In this document: one piece after another, positions 36,578 through 48,371 of the stretch | How positions within the stretch are numbered: position 1 is the first letter of the stretch | Layout: every line of letters begins with the position of its first letter | Origin: Amphirosellinia nigrospora | Taxonomy: Eukaryota; Ascomycota; Sordariomycetes; Xylariales; Xylariaceae | Direction: 5' to 3' | Assembly (NCBI GenBank): GCA_004123355.1 | Contig: SCHM01000003.1 | Coordinates: 186,001 to 250,000, forward strand | DNA length: 64,000 bases | Notes under the pieces: model-generated | What the model saw: only the letters and a program-made list of their open reading frames with translations | Told to the model about the DNA's origin: nothing | Databases searched by the model: none | Translations under genes and position numbers: made by a program

Positions 36578-37885
36578 ATGGCGTCGGGCCGCTTAGCGAC
36601 GAGAGCCTCGGTCGCCCCCGAGAGATTCAAGACACTGCTCCCCACACTTCAGCCCACCATATATCATGACCCAAACACAAGCAAGACGTCAAATAAGTGA
36701 GTTATTAGCATGCATTACCTCACACACGCTTTCGCTCATAGTTTAATTAGCATCCGCACCATTGCCTGGAACCCTCTGGGAACATATCTGGCCACCGGTG
36801 CAGACAGGACATTGCGTGTCTGTGAGTGTATTGCTCTCGGGCTCTAGTGTTTATGCCATCCCTGAGGCCCCGTGCTTAGCTAACCTAGCTTTCAAGGGAA
36901 TGTGGATAAACCGAATGTGCGTCAGACGACGGAGCTCAGGGGTCACGCTGCACCTATCGAGAAGGTTGCTTTCAACCCAGCCAAAGAACTCGAGCTCTGT
37001 AGCGTGAGCAGCGATGGCGTTGTGAGATTCTGGATGTGAAGAATAAAGTCGTTCTTAATGAAGTTCGAGGCTTGGGAGAGACCTTCACACTGGCCTGGGC
37101 CCCCATGGTGAATACGTTGTCGTCGGTAATAAGGTGCTTTACTTTACTTCGTTTGCCCTGATGTAAGCGCCTGAGCTTACTGAGATATAGGAGAATAAGC
37201 TTTTTGTCCTTTCACCGGCTGAGCCCGCGCCCATTTCTGCACACCAGCAATCCACCATGACCAACGACATTACTTTTTGCTGGAGTGGTAAGAGATTATT
37301 CGCTACCACAGGGGAGGGTAGAACTAGAATTCTTTCCTTTCCGGAATTCGAACCAGCCTACCAGTTTGACTATAAGGAGGGACCGGAGAAGGAGTTTATG
37401 CTACCAGGCCACACTTCATCATGCATCGCCATTGAACTGCACCCCTTTAATAGATACCTGGCCACCGGGGGGACGGATTCTCTTATCGCACTCTGGGAGA
37501 CGAACGAATGGAATTGCATTCGAACTATCACGAAGATGACAGGTCCAGTTCGAAGTTTATGTATGGATACTAAATCCCACCTATCTTGGTTTGTTTGGGA
37601 ACATGGTACTAACGTAGTGATCTAGCCTTCTCATGGGATGGCCTCTTCATTGTCGGTGGGAGCGACGAAGGTTTGTCTCCGCTACTACTTATTGCATTGT
37701 CGGCATGACTAATTCATCGCAGGCACTGGCTTGAGATCACCGTTTCCGAGACGGGGGAGCATCTCTGCACTTATAAAACCCGGACGCCGTCCCCTGTTGT
37801 AGCATGGGCGCCCAATCGATACGCTCTTGCATATACTGATATGGGCAGTCTCAGGATAATAGGAGCAAGCTTAGGAGGAAAATAG
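36578..37885 (+). CDS. THO3: WD40 protein, THO complex subunit THO3/TEX1
   Basis: This WD40 subunit of the THO/TREX complex couples transcription to mRNA export. MASGRLATRASVAPERF at 36578 is followed by IRTIAWNPLGTYLATGADRT, LRGHAAPIEKVAFNPAKELE, NKVVLNEVRGLGETFTLAW, GHTSSCIAIELHPFNRYLAT, GGTDSLIALWETNEWNCIRT and SPVVAWAPNRYALAYTDMGS, which is the repeat order of the family. About five introns are inferred, including GTGAGT at 36695, a phase-1 intron around 36820-36898, and one with TACTAAC near 37600. Frame changes near 37032, 37102 and 37733 are each one missing base in a run (GGG as GG, six C as five, GG as G). About 340 residues are expected. Confidence 0.8.
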
Positions 37886-39297
37886 AGCGGCCCTAAACAG
37901 ATGCCCCTTGGCGATCCTGACTGAATGCACGCGCTGGCTGGATGGTACGACGTCGTAGAGTCATTGTAGCTACTATGTATAGTCCATGTTGTTATCACGT
38001 GCCTGATGCATACTTTCAAGTATATGCATTCGCTAACTAGGTACCTACCTCTTAGCAGGTGTCAGCACGGAAGAACTAGACGCCGGGGTGTGTTGGGTTG
38101 GTGGGCAGTTTGTGGACAAGAGCAAGTGGCGAGTGAACAACTGATGGCATAGCTCTGTATTCGTTATGCACTCCGACTACATAGGGAGGCGAAGATGGCT
38201 TTTCGATGTGTACTCGACTCAGGCTTGTCTCAATGATAATCTGCGTTATCCTAATAAATTGCTAGTTTTCGTACTGATTACAAATCTGGGTTTCGAAGGT
38301 CCAAGCGCTGTATTGCAGGCAATGAATGGAGCAGAAAAAGTCCCTTGCCGGTCCCCAACTAACGGTCTCTGGGATGCCGCAGCCAATGATAGGGGCTCCT
38401 AGAGCTGTGTCGTCCCTCGCTGCTGCCTCACCTGCATAAGATTCATAAGATTCATTGTTCGTAAGGCCAGGGACCCCATTTTCTCAGCTACCGACCCTCC
38501 CTCCAGCAAGCACGCATTGTTAGGGGCCAGGCGAGGGTATACTTCGTTTCTGCGTGATGGGAACGATCGGCTCCTCTACGTAGGAATGTAATTCCTGCAT
38601 CAAGTTGCTGAAGATTCAATGGACTATTTGTATACTCGAGATAGGTAGTATAAAAAGGGTCTGGCACAAATATACACATGCATGTACCTGTAACCTCGCA
38701 TAGGTGCTATGCGCTGCATGTATACATGCAGATATCTTAGGTACCCAAGGTAGGTATCTTGGCATCTGCTTACCTGTCTGGGCACGGGACTATTACTAAG
38801 TAGGTAAGTAAGTCTGGAAGATGTACGCAGCAGCAGCAGCACAGCCGTTCTCCCTAGCCTCAACGTCGGCTCTTTACAAGTACAACTACTCCCAGACTAT
38901 GTCTGGCGCGAAATACATTTTGCCTTGGCCGCTTTTCTGATCCCCAGATACCCGAACCAACTGTCTCGGCGTCCGACCCCGGCTCATCCCGGCCACAGTC
39001 CATTCCCGTCCTCGAATTACGGCACGCCGTACCTGCTGATCTATGCCTTCGCCGAAGTCGTAGTAGTCGAAGTCGAACACGCAAGCGCTGAATGCCAACA
39101 ACAAGCCAACATCATCGTCCCGAAATCACGGGTGACCCTTGGGGCACTTGCAGACCCGTAGCACTGACCGACCGGCTATTCTTACAGCCCTGTAGCGCGC
39201 TGGGCACCGAGCCGGGTTCAACATCGGTCGATTTGTTCCGGCCGGTACTGTCAACCAGATAGATAATTATCTGCCTGCTCTCGAGCGACGGTTGACC
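37886..39297. other. Intergenic
   Basis: No supported gene in 1.4 kb. TAGGTACCTA motifs occur at about 38036 and 38735, and an (AGC)n stretch at about 38829. Several small ORFs lack any recognisable motif. The last few hundred bases probably carry the promoter of the downstream regulator. Confidence 0.4.
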
Positions 39298-42200
39298 ATG
39301 CCCACGCCGGCCGACTCGCCATCCCAGGGCACCGATAATAGCCCTCCCGCCGATACTCCAACCCCGCCATCCCTAGGAGCAACAACAATGTGCCCAAGCC
39401 GAAGAGGCTCGCATGCATGTTATGTCGTAAGAGGAAGCTACGTTGCGACGGCATCAAACCGAGCTGCAGCACCTGCTCACGCCTCGGCCATTCTTGCGAG
39501 TACGATGAGGTCAGGAAAAAGAGCGGTCCCAAGCGGGGCTACGTGAAGGCGCTGGAGGAGAGGTTGAGTGAGTGCTAGCACTTTATAGGCCGCGAGATGT
39601 TGCTGAAGAGGTTAACCTTTTGCATCTGTGTAGAGCAAGTCGAAGAGCTTCTCAAGACCCAGGAGCCCTGCAGCAGCACGAGCCCCGAAACTACGAAGAC
39701 ACCGAACGCAGCCTTCGAGCAGACCAGAAGCCAGCAAGCCACCGCGCCCGCGCCTGCGCCCGCTCCCGCTCCCGCTCCCGCCGGCTTCAATGCCGCCAAC
39801 CCTCGATGGCAATTACCGGCGACCGCGACTTGGATAGATGGCGCTTTAACGGAGAGTCGCCTCAAGGGAACGGCCTCGACGAGTTCAACTTTACGAGCAA
39901 CATGCCTATAAATATGAGCAACATGGATCCGAGTTTCACATGGGAAATGATTGGGCTGGGTCTCGAAGAGCCGCTCCCCCGCAAGAGACCATTGATGAAT
40001 TGTAAGCTGTTTGCTATCACGATAACTGCGCAAGACTCCTCACCGTTCTCTTAGGCATCAGATATTCTTCGAAAAGATTCACCCGTCACTCCCCATGATT
40101 CATAAGTTTCGATATCTAGCGGCAATGAATTTGTATGTCCCAAGACGTACTCGTCTTTTTCAATTTTCGCTCGCTCGCCACCCAGCTCCTTGAGGCACTC
40201 CTCGCTCACTGCCACTACTAGGGCACCAAGCCAGCGTCCGCCAGTGGCGTTGCGATATGCGATATGGACTCTAGCTTGTTCCATTACCGATAAGTACAAG
40301 GACCTTAAGGACCTTTTTTATCAGCGTGCTCGAAAATATGTCGAGGCCGACGCCATCAAGGGTTATGGCGAACACTCGATAACGATTGCGCATTGCCAGA
40401 CTCACGTGTTGCTAGCTTCATATGAGTTTAAAATGATGTACTTCCCAAGGGCCTGGATGAATACCGGCGCAGCTGTGCGCCTCGGCCAAATGTAAGCCCC
40501 GTCAAGCGCGCCGAGAGATGATGTATGCTCACGGCTACGAATAGGATCGGCCTTCATCGAATCGATGGCAACGGTCTGGACGTCAAGCAATGCCTCCCCC
40601 GCCGCGCGACTGGACGGAGAGAGAAGAGAGACGGAGGACATTCTGGATGGCGTTTTGTGAAGACAGATATGCCAGCATCGGCACGGGATGGCCGATGACG
40701 ATTGATGAGCGGGATATCATGACCAACCTGCCAGCGTCCGAGGAGGCTTTCAACCTAAGCCGACCGGAACAAACACAAACACTAGCAGATGCGATGAGCC
40801 CGGCCGGCGCGGCTAAGTTATCGCCATTTGGCGGCATAGTCCTCATGGCTACACTCTTTGGTCGTAATCTTACCCATCTTCATCGGCCGGATGTCGACGA
40901 TCGCGATCATGACATGCACGGTGAATTTTGGAAACGACATAGGCTTCTGGATAATATTCTTCTGAACACGTCATTAAACCTTCCAAATCAGCTCAAGCTT
41001 CCCGCTGGGCTCAATAACCCGAATATCGTTTTCACAAACATGAACATTCACACATCGACAATATGTCTGCATCAAGCAGCGATCTTCAAAGCTGATAAGA
41101 ATATACTCCCGCCGACGGTCAGTGCGGAGAGTAAGGTCCGTTGTATCACTGCAGCGAATGAAATAGCGAGCATAATGAGGATGACTTCTCATATGGATCT
41201 ATCTGTAGTAAGTCGTCGTCAGTCCATGATACATAGAACTGTACTTACGGAAAACCATAGATGAATCCCTTCATTTCATTTTGCTTATACGTAGCGGCGA
41301 GAGTTTTTGTGCAATATCTGAAGAGTCGTCCCGATGACTGTCAGACCGCAGACTCGTTGCGTTTTCTCCTGGCCGCCATGAATGCGCTAAAGAAGAAGAA
41401 TCCGTTAACAGAGTCATTCTTGGTTCAGCTTGATGTCGATTTGGAGCATTAGGCCTGCGAATACCAAAGCTCAAATCTGCATTCCCACGAAGCACGGATA
41501 GCGTAGGTTCCATTGTTATTCTACCTCTGTCTCGAATAAACACTAAATCATATCATCATCAGCCGACTCCAGGAATAAATAACCCAAACTTACATACCAG
41601 ACCCGATGGTAGCCCCAATAACAAGGGCCCTCACAATGGCGTGGAAGCTGTATTCGAGGACCAAGGCTGCAATTACTTAGCCTATGAAAAAGGAAATCCT
41701 TTGACCGCCCTGAACTTGTCGAGCCGGAACGGCACCAGGGCAACGAAGGATCACGCGCCAACCCGTTTGGAACACAGCAATGGTATTCGGAGAGCAGCAA
41801 ATACCATCGCGTGAACGGGGCCCAGGACCCGACAACGCAGCGAATGGCTTAGTTATACCCCCATGATGTACACCTCTTATATAGAAACCCAAGGCAGCGA
41901 TGCAAACGATGTGTCGGCCTCATCAAACCCAGATGGACAATCCAACCGACCGACACCAAACTCAAGCAGCAATGCCTCGGAGCAGCGGCGCAGTGTGGCT
42001 GGTACGGGTCCTATAGCGAATTCCGGCGGTGCATCGTTCAGTACCAGTCCCATTGGATCACATCAGAATCTAGGGGTACAAGGAACCGAGGTAGATACGT
42101 CGAGCACATCGTTCTTCCCAGATCATGGCTTTGGGACTAGCGTGACCCCGGGCCGGACCTTCGCTATTCCAGACACGCCAGCAATGACTTCACCATGCCA

Positions 42201-42308
42201 AGCAGCTGGGAGGCCGGGCAGGGCATGACTCCGAGAACAGCCGAAGCGATAATACAAGGGCTCAACATACCCATGGATGGCCTTGAGATGAACTGGGAGG
42301 CGGAGTAG
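39298..42308 (+). CDS. Zn2Cys6 transcription factor with fungal-specific TF domain
   Basis: The zinc cluster is complete: CMLCRKRKLRC followed by CSTCSRLGHSC near 39417-39510, with the linker and coiled-coil dimerisation segment YVKALEERL spliced to VEELLKTQ. A Pro-Ala run follows. The middle homology (fungal_trans) domain reads HPSLPMIHKFRYLAAMNL, PPVALRYAIWTLACSITDKY, YGEHSITIAHCQTHVLLASY, ERRRTFWMAFCEDRYASIGT and PNIVFTNMNIHTSTICLHQA. The C-terminus is DGLEMNWEAE at 42308. I count about five introns (for example donors at 40130 and 41210). At least eight frame changes (about 39387, 39801, 39980, 40600, 41445, 41696, 41850, 42179) are mostly single missing bases in homopolymers. The regulated pathway cannot be told. 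Confidence 0.82.
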
Positions 42309-43792
42309 ATTTTCTTATTTCTTGCGGCATTTTCATTAAACGAAGGGCAGTCAGTTGCTTGGGTGAACGATATCAGGAACGTCAGTTACGCCTGCGAATT
42401 AAGACAGCACGGTGTAAGGGGGCTAACTGTAGCAATCGGCGAAATGGAATTATAGGAATGACTGGGGTTCTGGGAGGGTACGATGTTCACGCTCAACATC
42501 GATCATGGCTTCATGAATTTGAGATAAGCCTCGGCCAACGAGCACCGAGGTTGTATTATAATGTCTCTAGATGAAAAGAGCGTCATCGGTTCGGGGAGGA
42601 CGGTGTCATAGTAACATTTATGTATTATATAGGAGAGAAGGGCTGTCCTGGCAACGACTTTTGATATCCACTCCTACCATGATAATCACAAGATAGTTAT
42701 CTAACTAATGAAAGACAAACTAGAGGAACAAGACTAGGGGCCGAGGGCATTAGAAATATGGTGGGGGCTCTTCGTTCCCTATCTTCTTCTCCCCGGATTC
42801 TTATGCCATGGCACTAACAACGCGGGAAGGGCGGGGAGAAGTGACGTGCATTCCGGCTGTTTGGAGGATGGGATAGGCGCCGTGTTGTACGATTGCTCCC
42901 CACGCACGGGGTAGTCGTATCACCCATCATATTCCTTCAGAAGAGAACACAGGCAGCGAATTGAAGACTTCAGGATAACATGATTTGACCATATAGAGCT
43001 TTTTCTTCATTATCCCGAAACAATTAGGCTTGGCGGTTCAGGGAGCCGAGATGGTCTCGAAACGCGGGTAAGTTAGAGTATGATCTTCATAAGCCATACT
43101 CTCAGCTGAACGGGCCTCGGCTCCACGATGACCTTCGTGAGTTGCACGTGTAAAGCATACCGAACAGCTAGGTAAAGTCCGGGGAAGTTCGGGTTGACCA
43201 TTCCGTTAGCATCCATTCCATGTTCACGAAGATACCGAGTCTGTCAACTCACGACTTGAAATGATCGGCTTCATTGATCTCGTTTGCTCACTTCGGTATC
43301 TAGTGTAGATCTGGCGCGGGAGGTACCGAGCTATTAGAGTGGGCCGAATTATTATAGCTTGGTAGATCCGTAGACCGGCTCGACTTTGGGATTTTTAGCG
43401 CCCTCCCCCACCTTTCAAGGCGGCCCTATCAGATGCTTAGCATCTGACCTCCCCTCTCCGTGTACTCCAAGCCGAAGCCGCCCGCCTTGTGCCTAACCAG
43501 GTACCTACTTACATACCTACACTAAGGTACTGTAGCCTAAAACCCACCCAAGAGACATACGCTAAGGCAGTACCTATAGGTAAGTCTGTACAAATGCACC
43601 TATGCCTTACCTATAGCAAGTTTCACGTAATGGCTATGACGCGGGGCATCGATGTCGACAAACCGATAGGCAGGCGATAGTAGTACCTAACCTAGTTACC
43701 TTACCTATCTCCCTACCTAGGGAGTTGATTAGGTAGACATTGGCCAAAACAAACAAAGAACGGGTATAGGAACGAGGTGACAGTGATAGTAA

Positions 43793-43828
<36 letters not shown>

Positions 43829-44762
43829 CAGCAACAACGACAGGCGCCGGAAGATGACGGTGGTGGTGATGGTGACAGTAATGATTCACCCGTCCTTCCA
43901 TCCCTCCCTTGGTTCCTCCCTCTATCGCTCTGTCCGTCATACCAAGCGTTTATTTTCGTGTCCCGTCACCCACTGACATCCATCGACTGGTTATTATAGA
44001 GATTTATTTCTGTGACCACGACCAACCCTCATGGGACGGCCGATATTGGTCCGATTTGACCCAGGCCTTCGCAGCTGGGCACAACGCACCCACGCGACTA
44101 GTAAAATCCCTTTCACGGCCTTCACGGCCTCTCCCTGCCCAATCTCCCGTCTTGTTTCCCTGCACAGCGAGCAGCAACCAGGCGGCACCGGAAAGGAGTC
44201 CACGTCCACGTCCAACGACCACGGCCACGACCACGGCCACGACCACGGTTACGACCACGGCCACGTTCGCCACCAAGGAAGCTGCTGCCCCCTCAACTTG
44301 ACTTGACTTGGCTTGATCTGACTTTCATTTTCACGGCACCCTTTCCGATTGCGCCCAATCTCTTCGGCGGCTGCCTCCGTCTTCGCCTGCCTTTGCCTAT
44401 CTCGTTGCCCCGCCTTCAGTTCTGAATGTACGTTAGGTATCAGCAAACACCGGTGCCTTCAACTTCTGCCGCTGGCTCCTGTCACGATCCCGCCTCTCTC
44501 GTCTTCTCGTACCGTTAGACAGGCAGCATGCGACATGGGCTGGGCTAAGGCGCGGGCAAGCTGCGTCGGTCAGAAGCATCATCAGCGGTCCCGGCAGCAA
44601 ACAGAATAGTAGCATCAATCCCTGGCGGCAAGTACGGACAGCACGGGTACACGGGAACCATCTCGAAGACGGCGGCGGCGGACGCCCGAAAGACATAGAT
44701 ACGTCACATATATCGATCCATATGTATTATCATATACCATATGTCATCTAGCAACCATCATC
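42309..44762. other. Long intergenic region with simple repeats
   Basis: No supported gene in 2.4 kb. Features are TACCTA/TAGGTA motifs at about 43500-43730, a (CGACAG)n tract at about 43793-43835, and an ACGACC/ACGGCC repeat at about 44210-44265. Both tracts create spurious repetitive ORFs. The stretch 44300-44760 is CT-rich and probably the leader of the NDT80-like gene. Confidence 0.45.
43793..43836. repeat. (GACAGC)n microsatellite
   Basis: Tandem GACAGC/GACGGC hexamers, about seven units, in non-coding DNA. The minus frame gives an artificial Val-Ala repeat. Confidence 0.9.
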
Positions 44763-46299
44763 ATGGATCCAGCCTCCATACATTTCTCCTCGCCAGAAGA
44801 CCATCACCTCCCGCTTTCTCACGATGTCCACCACCACCACTCGAGCCAACCGCCGCCCCCTCACGCCTTCCGCATCTCCGCCCTCCATCGCACCCGAGCC
44901 TTGATCTCTCTATGGATGCTCGCGACCCGGTCTTTCAGCATCACCTGCAGCAGCATCTGAACCCCCTCCCGGATATACCTGCTCTCCATCCCGACTTCGC
45001 CCACGCCCACCACTCGCCACAAGACAACTTCGAACGCAATCAACCGCCGCCGCCTGCGCCATTAGCCCATTTACCCCGTCCTCACCCGCACCCTCGCCCA
45101 CACCATACGACGCCCAGCTCACTACCCCCTCATTCGGGCTCGTCGAGCCAACAACAGTTCGGTCTCTTGGCTCCTACTATTCCCATATCTCAGCCCGGTG
45201 GTATGTCCCAGATTGGTCCGGACGAGGATGTATTCGTAGCCCCATCTGGCCCACCCTCTCTAGTCACCGTGCCCGAACCCCGCCGGAACACCGGCCACAC
45301 GGGCAGTTGGTAAACAGGATCGTCATCGATCCCCCAAACCTTGCGACCTGGCGCGAAAAGCTGTTCAATGTTGACGACACCATTACCTTGACTAATGACG
45401 AGTGCCCCATCCCGCCCCTTCCCAACCCTCCCGATTTCCTCATGTTGGTGTAGGAACTAACAGACCTTGGCTCGCAGATTCGAAACTTATTTCCCTCATA
45501 TTGATAATGTCTACTCGCATCGCTCAACCCAAAAATACAAGCGAAAAAACTTCAGTAAGTACCCTTCTACATGGCTCTTTTGACCCATGTCGAAGCCGAG
45601 GTGTCTTGCGCCAGTATGTCTTAGAAGAGCTAGAGCGATGTAAAAAACTCGGTTCATCCCGAGACAATCTAAACGCTATTTAATTTTGGATACCAGTCTC
45701 TCACTACTGGGACTGCGGATGAAAGGACGGCCTCCTGGTACTCCAAATCGACGATCCCGCTAAAAAGAAGCGGAAACGATTCGCACGGGAACGCGATCTT
45801 TGCGATGTGAAGATCAAGATTACTGAACACTTCCCTGACGCGACATTCTCAGCAGATGGCAGCATCAATGTCTCTCCAACCACCCGGCTTCCCACCATCA
45901 CACCAGTTTCCAGATGGGATAATACGGCCTCTCAATAGTCAAAGCATCTCAAAGAAATACTGGACCATCCAAAGAGTCAACGGCAATGGGGGCAATGGCA
46001 AAGGGGATGGCGTTCCAGGGCCACACAAGCACACGCTACAGAAGAGCGACGAGATCAAGAAGTCCACAGTGCAGAGGTTTCTCTCGGCGCAAGAGAAGGA
46101 AGCTAAAAAAGGGCAGGTCAGTTTTAATCCCACATTTCCCTCTGTGAATTATCCAGGCAACCAAGTTCAATCCTCAAAATGTAAGGGGTGTAATGTATCC
46201 TCCTTCGCTGCCTTTAGTTTATCACCAACAATATCAGAAGCAAGGTGTTCGAAAGTACTACCCAACTATTCACTCCCTCCCTCTAACCTAGGCCAATGA
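44763..46299 (+). CDS. NDT80/PhoG-like DNA-binding transcription factor, frame interrupted
   Basis: The family uses an Ig-like (p53-type) DNA-binding fold and controls meiosis, starvation response or secretion in fungi. The start MDPASIHFSSPEDHHLPLS at 44763 leads into His/Pro-rich disorder. The DNA-binding domain reads VIDPPNLATWREKLFNVDD, FETYFPHIDNVYSHRSTQ, SHYWDCRMKGRPPGTPKS, RERDLCDVKIKITEHFPD, YWTIQRVNGNGGNGKGDG, VPGPHKHTLQKSDEIKKS and TVQRFLSAQEKEAKK. Introns lie at about 45389-45470 and 45555-45703. Frame changes near 44880, 45285, 45716, 45747 and 45900 are mostly one missing base each. Read straight on, the frame stops at 46299. Spliced at 46117 it would enter the GST frame (see that entry). 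Confidence 0.8.
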
Positions 46300-46332
46300 T
46301 GAATTATTGTATATTGTTTTCACGTGCTCAGT

Positions 46333-47322
46333 ATGCTGATTCAAAAACAAATAGAAACCACCGCAACAAAAGAGGCCATCCGGAAGCGCTCTTATAACTG
46401 CTAAAAGGCATTTGAAAGAGCATCCATTGAAGCTATACGCGGCAAGCTTCTGGTATGATCATTATCTTGGTAGTGGAGTCACCTTATACTGATATATAAG
46501 TAATGGCAGCCCCTTCTCTCAGCGTGTATGGATCGCTCTCGAAGCGAAGAATATGCCATACCAGTATTGCGAGACCGATCCTTTTAAGCGTCCAACCCAG
46601 CTACTAGAAGCAAATCCCCGAGGGCTGGTTCCAGCCATTCGGCAGGGCGACTGGGCTAGTGGAGAGAGCACAGTCATTCTCGAATACGTAGGTGGTCGAC
46701 ATCATCCAGATATTGACCGTGTTATCGGACGCTGATACCCAACATTTAGCTCGAGGATTATGACCGAGGAGTTCCTTTGCTGCCCACAGACCCGAGGCTC
46801 AAAGCGAATTGCAGATTATGGATTGACCATGTATGACAGGCCTGTCTTCTCTTCTCTTTTTCGCATGATTTCAACTAACCTATCCAGATCAATGCGAAGA
46901 TAGTCCCCGCATTTTTTGCCTTGATGAGAACGCTAGACCCCCTTAAACAGACCGAGTATATTGATAGGCTTCAGAGTGATATCTTGGCTTTGGTTCAGGC
47001 CGCCGACGAGCGAGTAGGTTCTTGACGGCGCCTATCAGAGCTTCACATCCTAACTTCTACTCAGGGCCCCTATTTTCTTGGAGGCGATTTATGCCTTGTG
47101 GACATTCACCTCGCCCCTTTTGTTCTCCGAATGTCTCGTATACTTCGGGAGTTTCGTAACTGGCACGACCCAATGCCCGGCACAAGGTGGCAGCAATGGT
47201 CTGATGCCCTCGAGCAAAACCCACATGTGCAGGCCACGACGAGCCAAGATGAACTCTATATTGAAACGGTGGATTTGTTTCTACGAGCTCGTTCACACTA
47301 CGGTGAACAGCCGTTATGCTAG
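46333..47322 (+). CDS. Glutathione S-transferase (omega-like)
   Basis: The N-terminal thioredoxin-fold domain has the catalytic cysteine motif CPF: ..LKLYAASF is spliced to CPFSQRVWIALEAKNMPYQY, then LEANPRGLVPAI with the cis-Pro and GESTVILEY. The C-terminal helical domain includes RLKANCRLWIDH, INAKIVPAFFALMRTLD, GGDLCLVDIHLAPFVLRMSR and EQNPHVQATTSQDELYI. Four short introns are inferred (donors near 46454, 46687, 46830 and 47019) and every exon after the catalytic Cys is frame-perfect. The 5' end is the problem. The GST frame has a stop at 46352-46354 and no ATG between there and the Cys, while the acceptor ATAG at 46354 puts it in phase with the upstream NDT80-like exon. An ATG at 46333 would need a frame change. 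Confidence 0.8.
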
Positions 47323-48371
47323 GGCATGAGCGCTTCTTATATAATCATCTTCAGAAAAGAAGTTCTCTCTTTGACGTGACCATGACGGCGGATATAGAAA
47401 AAGGGGAACGTTGCGCACATAGCCTGTTAGAGGGTTCGTCGAGCTGAAAACCGCATATAAAGGTTGTTGACTTTCTAAGGATAGAAAGTGAGTTTTGATA
47501 TGGCGGGGGAAAATATCAATATAAATATAGACGGGTAGAAGCTTCTTCCCAAAGAGTATTTAGCCGAAGCTAGCAAAGAAAGCGTCATTGTGAAAATTAG
47601 CTATGCAGTACAGTCATCGGCAGAGATTTACGGATTTTATTCTTCATCGATGCCAGAACTAGGAGATCCGTGGTTGGGAGTTTTATCGTATGCGTTTAGT
47701 CCCTGCGCCAACTTCACCCTCTTCCTCCCCTGATTGTGTCATTGTTTAATAAGGCAAGCTGCTCTCTTGGTGTATAGAACTAGGAGGAGATGCGGTCTAT
47801 CGTGCTGCATATCTCCTTCGAGCTGCGGCCGTGTAGAGAGAGAGAGAGAGAGAGAGAGAGACCCCGTTAGCAGTGCACCTTTCCCGCTAGTGCATACCTA
47901 CGCGTAGTAGGTGCAATCGAGATCTTGCTTAGCGTAGCGAAAGCTAGCCCCAGCTTGTTATTTCGCACATGGACATGATCATGCCGGTTGCTTCGGCGGC
48001 AAGAAAGCAATCAGCGAACAGAGGCGGACTTCGCGGCGTCATTACTCGGAACAGTCAGCAACGTAAAAAGTGAATTTACCTACGTAGTGTGCGGCTCGTA
48101 TTATCCTATCTCGAGCTAGCTACCTCTATGACTTAGGACTTGTAAAATACCCGTGTGCCGTTATTCTCGTCCATCTTGCGGGGTCCCAGGGAGACGGCTT
48201 TCGGGATTCCGGTCGGCCGGATACCGGTCCGGCCCTTAGGTGAATTCAAACCTGGACGTGCATAAAAAGTGAGGTAGTCGCCTACAATTTTCCGGCCCTG
48301 AAAATTCCTATTCTTTTTCTCTTCAGAAAATACCGGGGCATCCATTAACTCAGTGCTATCCATAACCCAAC
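47323..48371. other. Intergenic with GA microsatellite
   Basis: No supported gene. A perfect (AG)n run lies at 47835-47861. The last 200 bases before 48372 probably contain the promoter of the methyltransferase. Confidence 0.5.
47835..47861. repeat. (AG)n dinucleotide microsatellite
   Basis: Thirteen perfect AG units followed by ACCCC. Confidence 0.97.

Noticed and set aside
43713-44306. Val-Ala, His-Asp and Thr-rich repetitive ORFs on both strands
   Set aside because: They are translations of (GACAGC)n and ACGACC repeats, and opposite frames are equally open.
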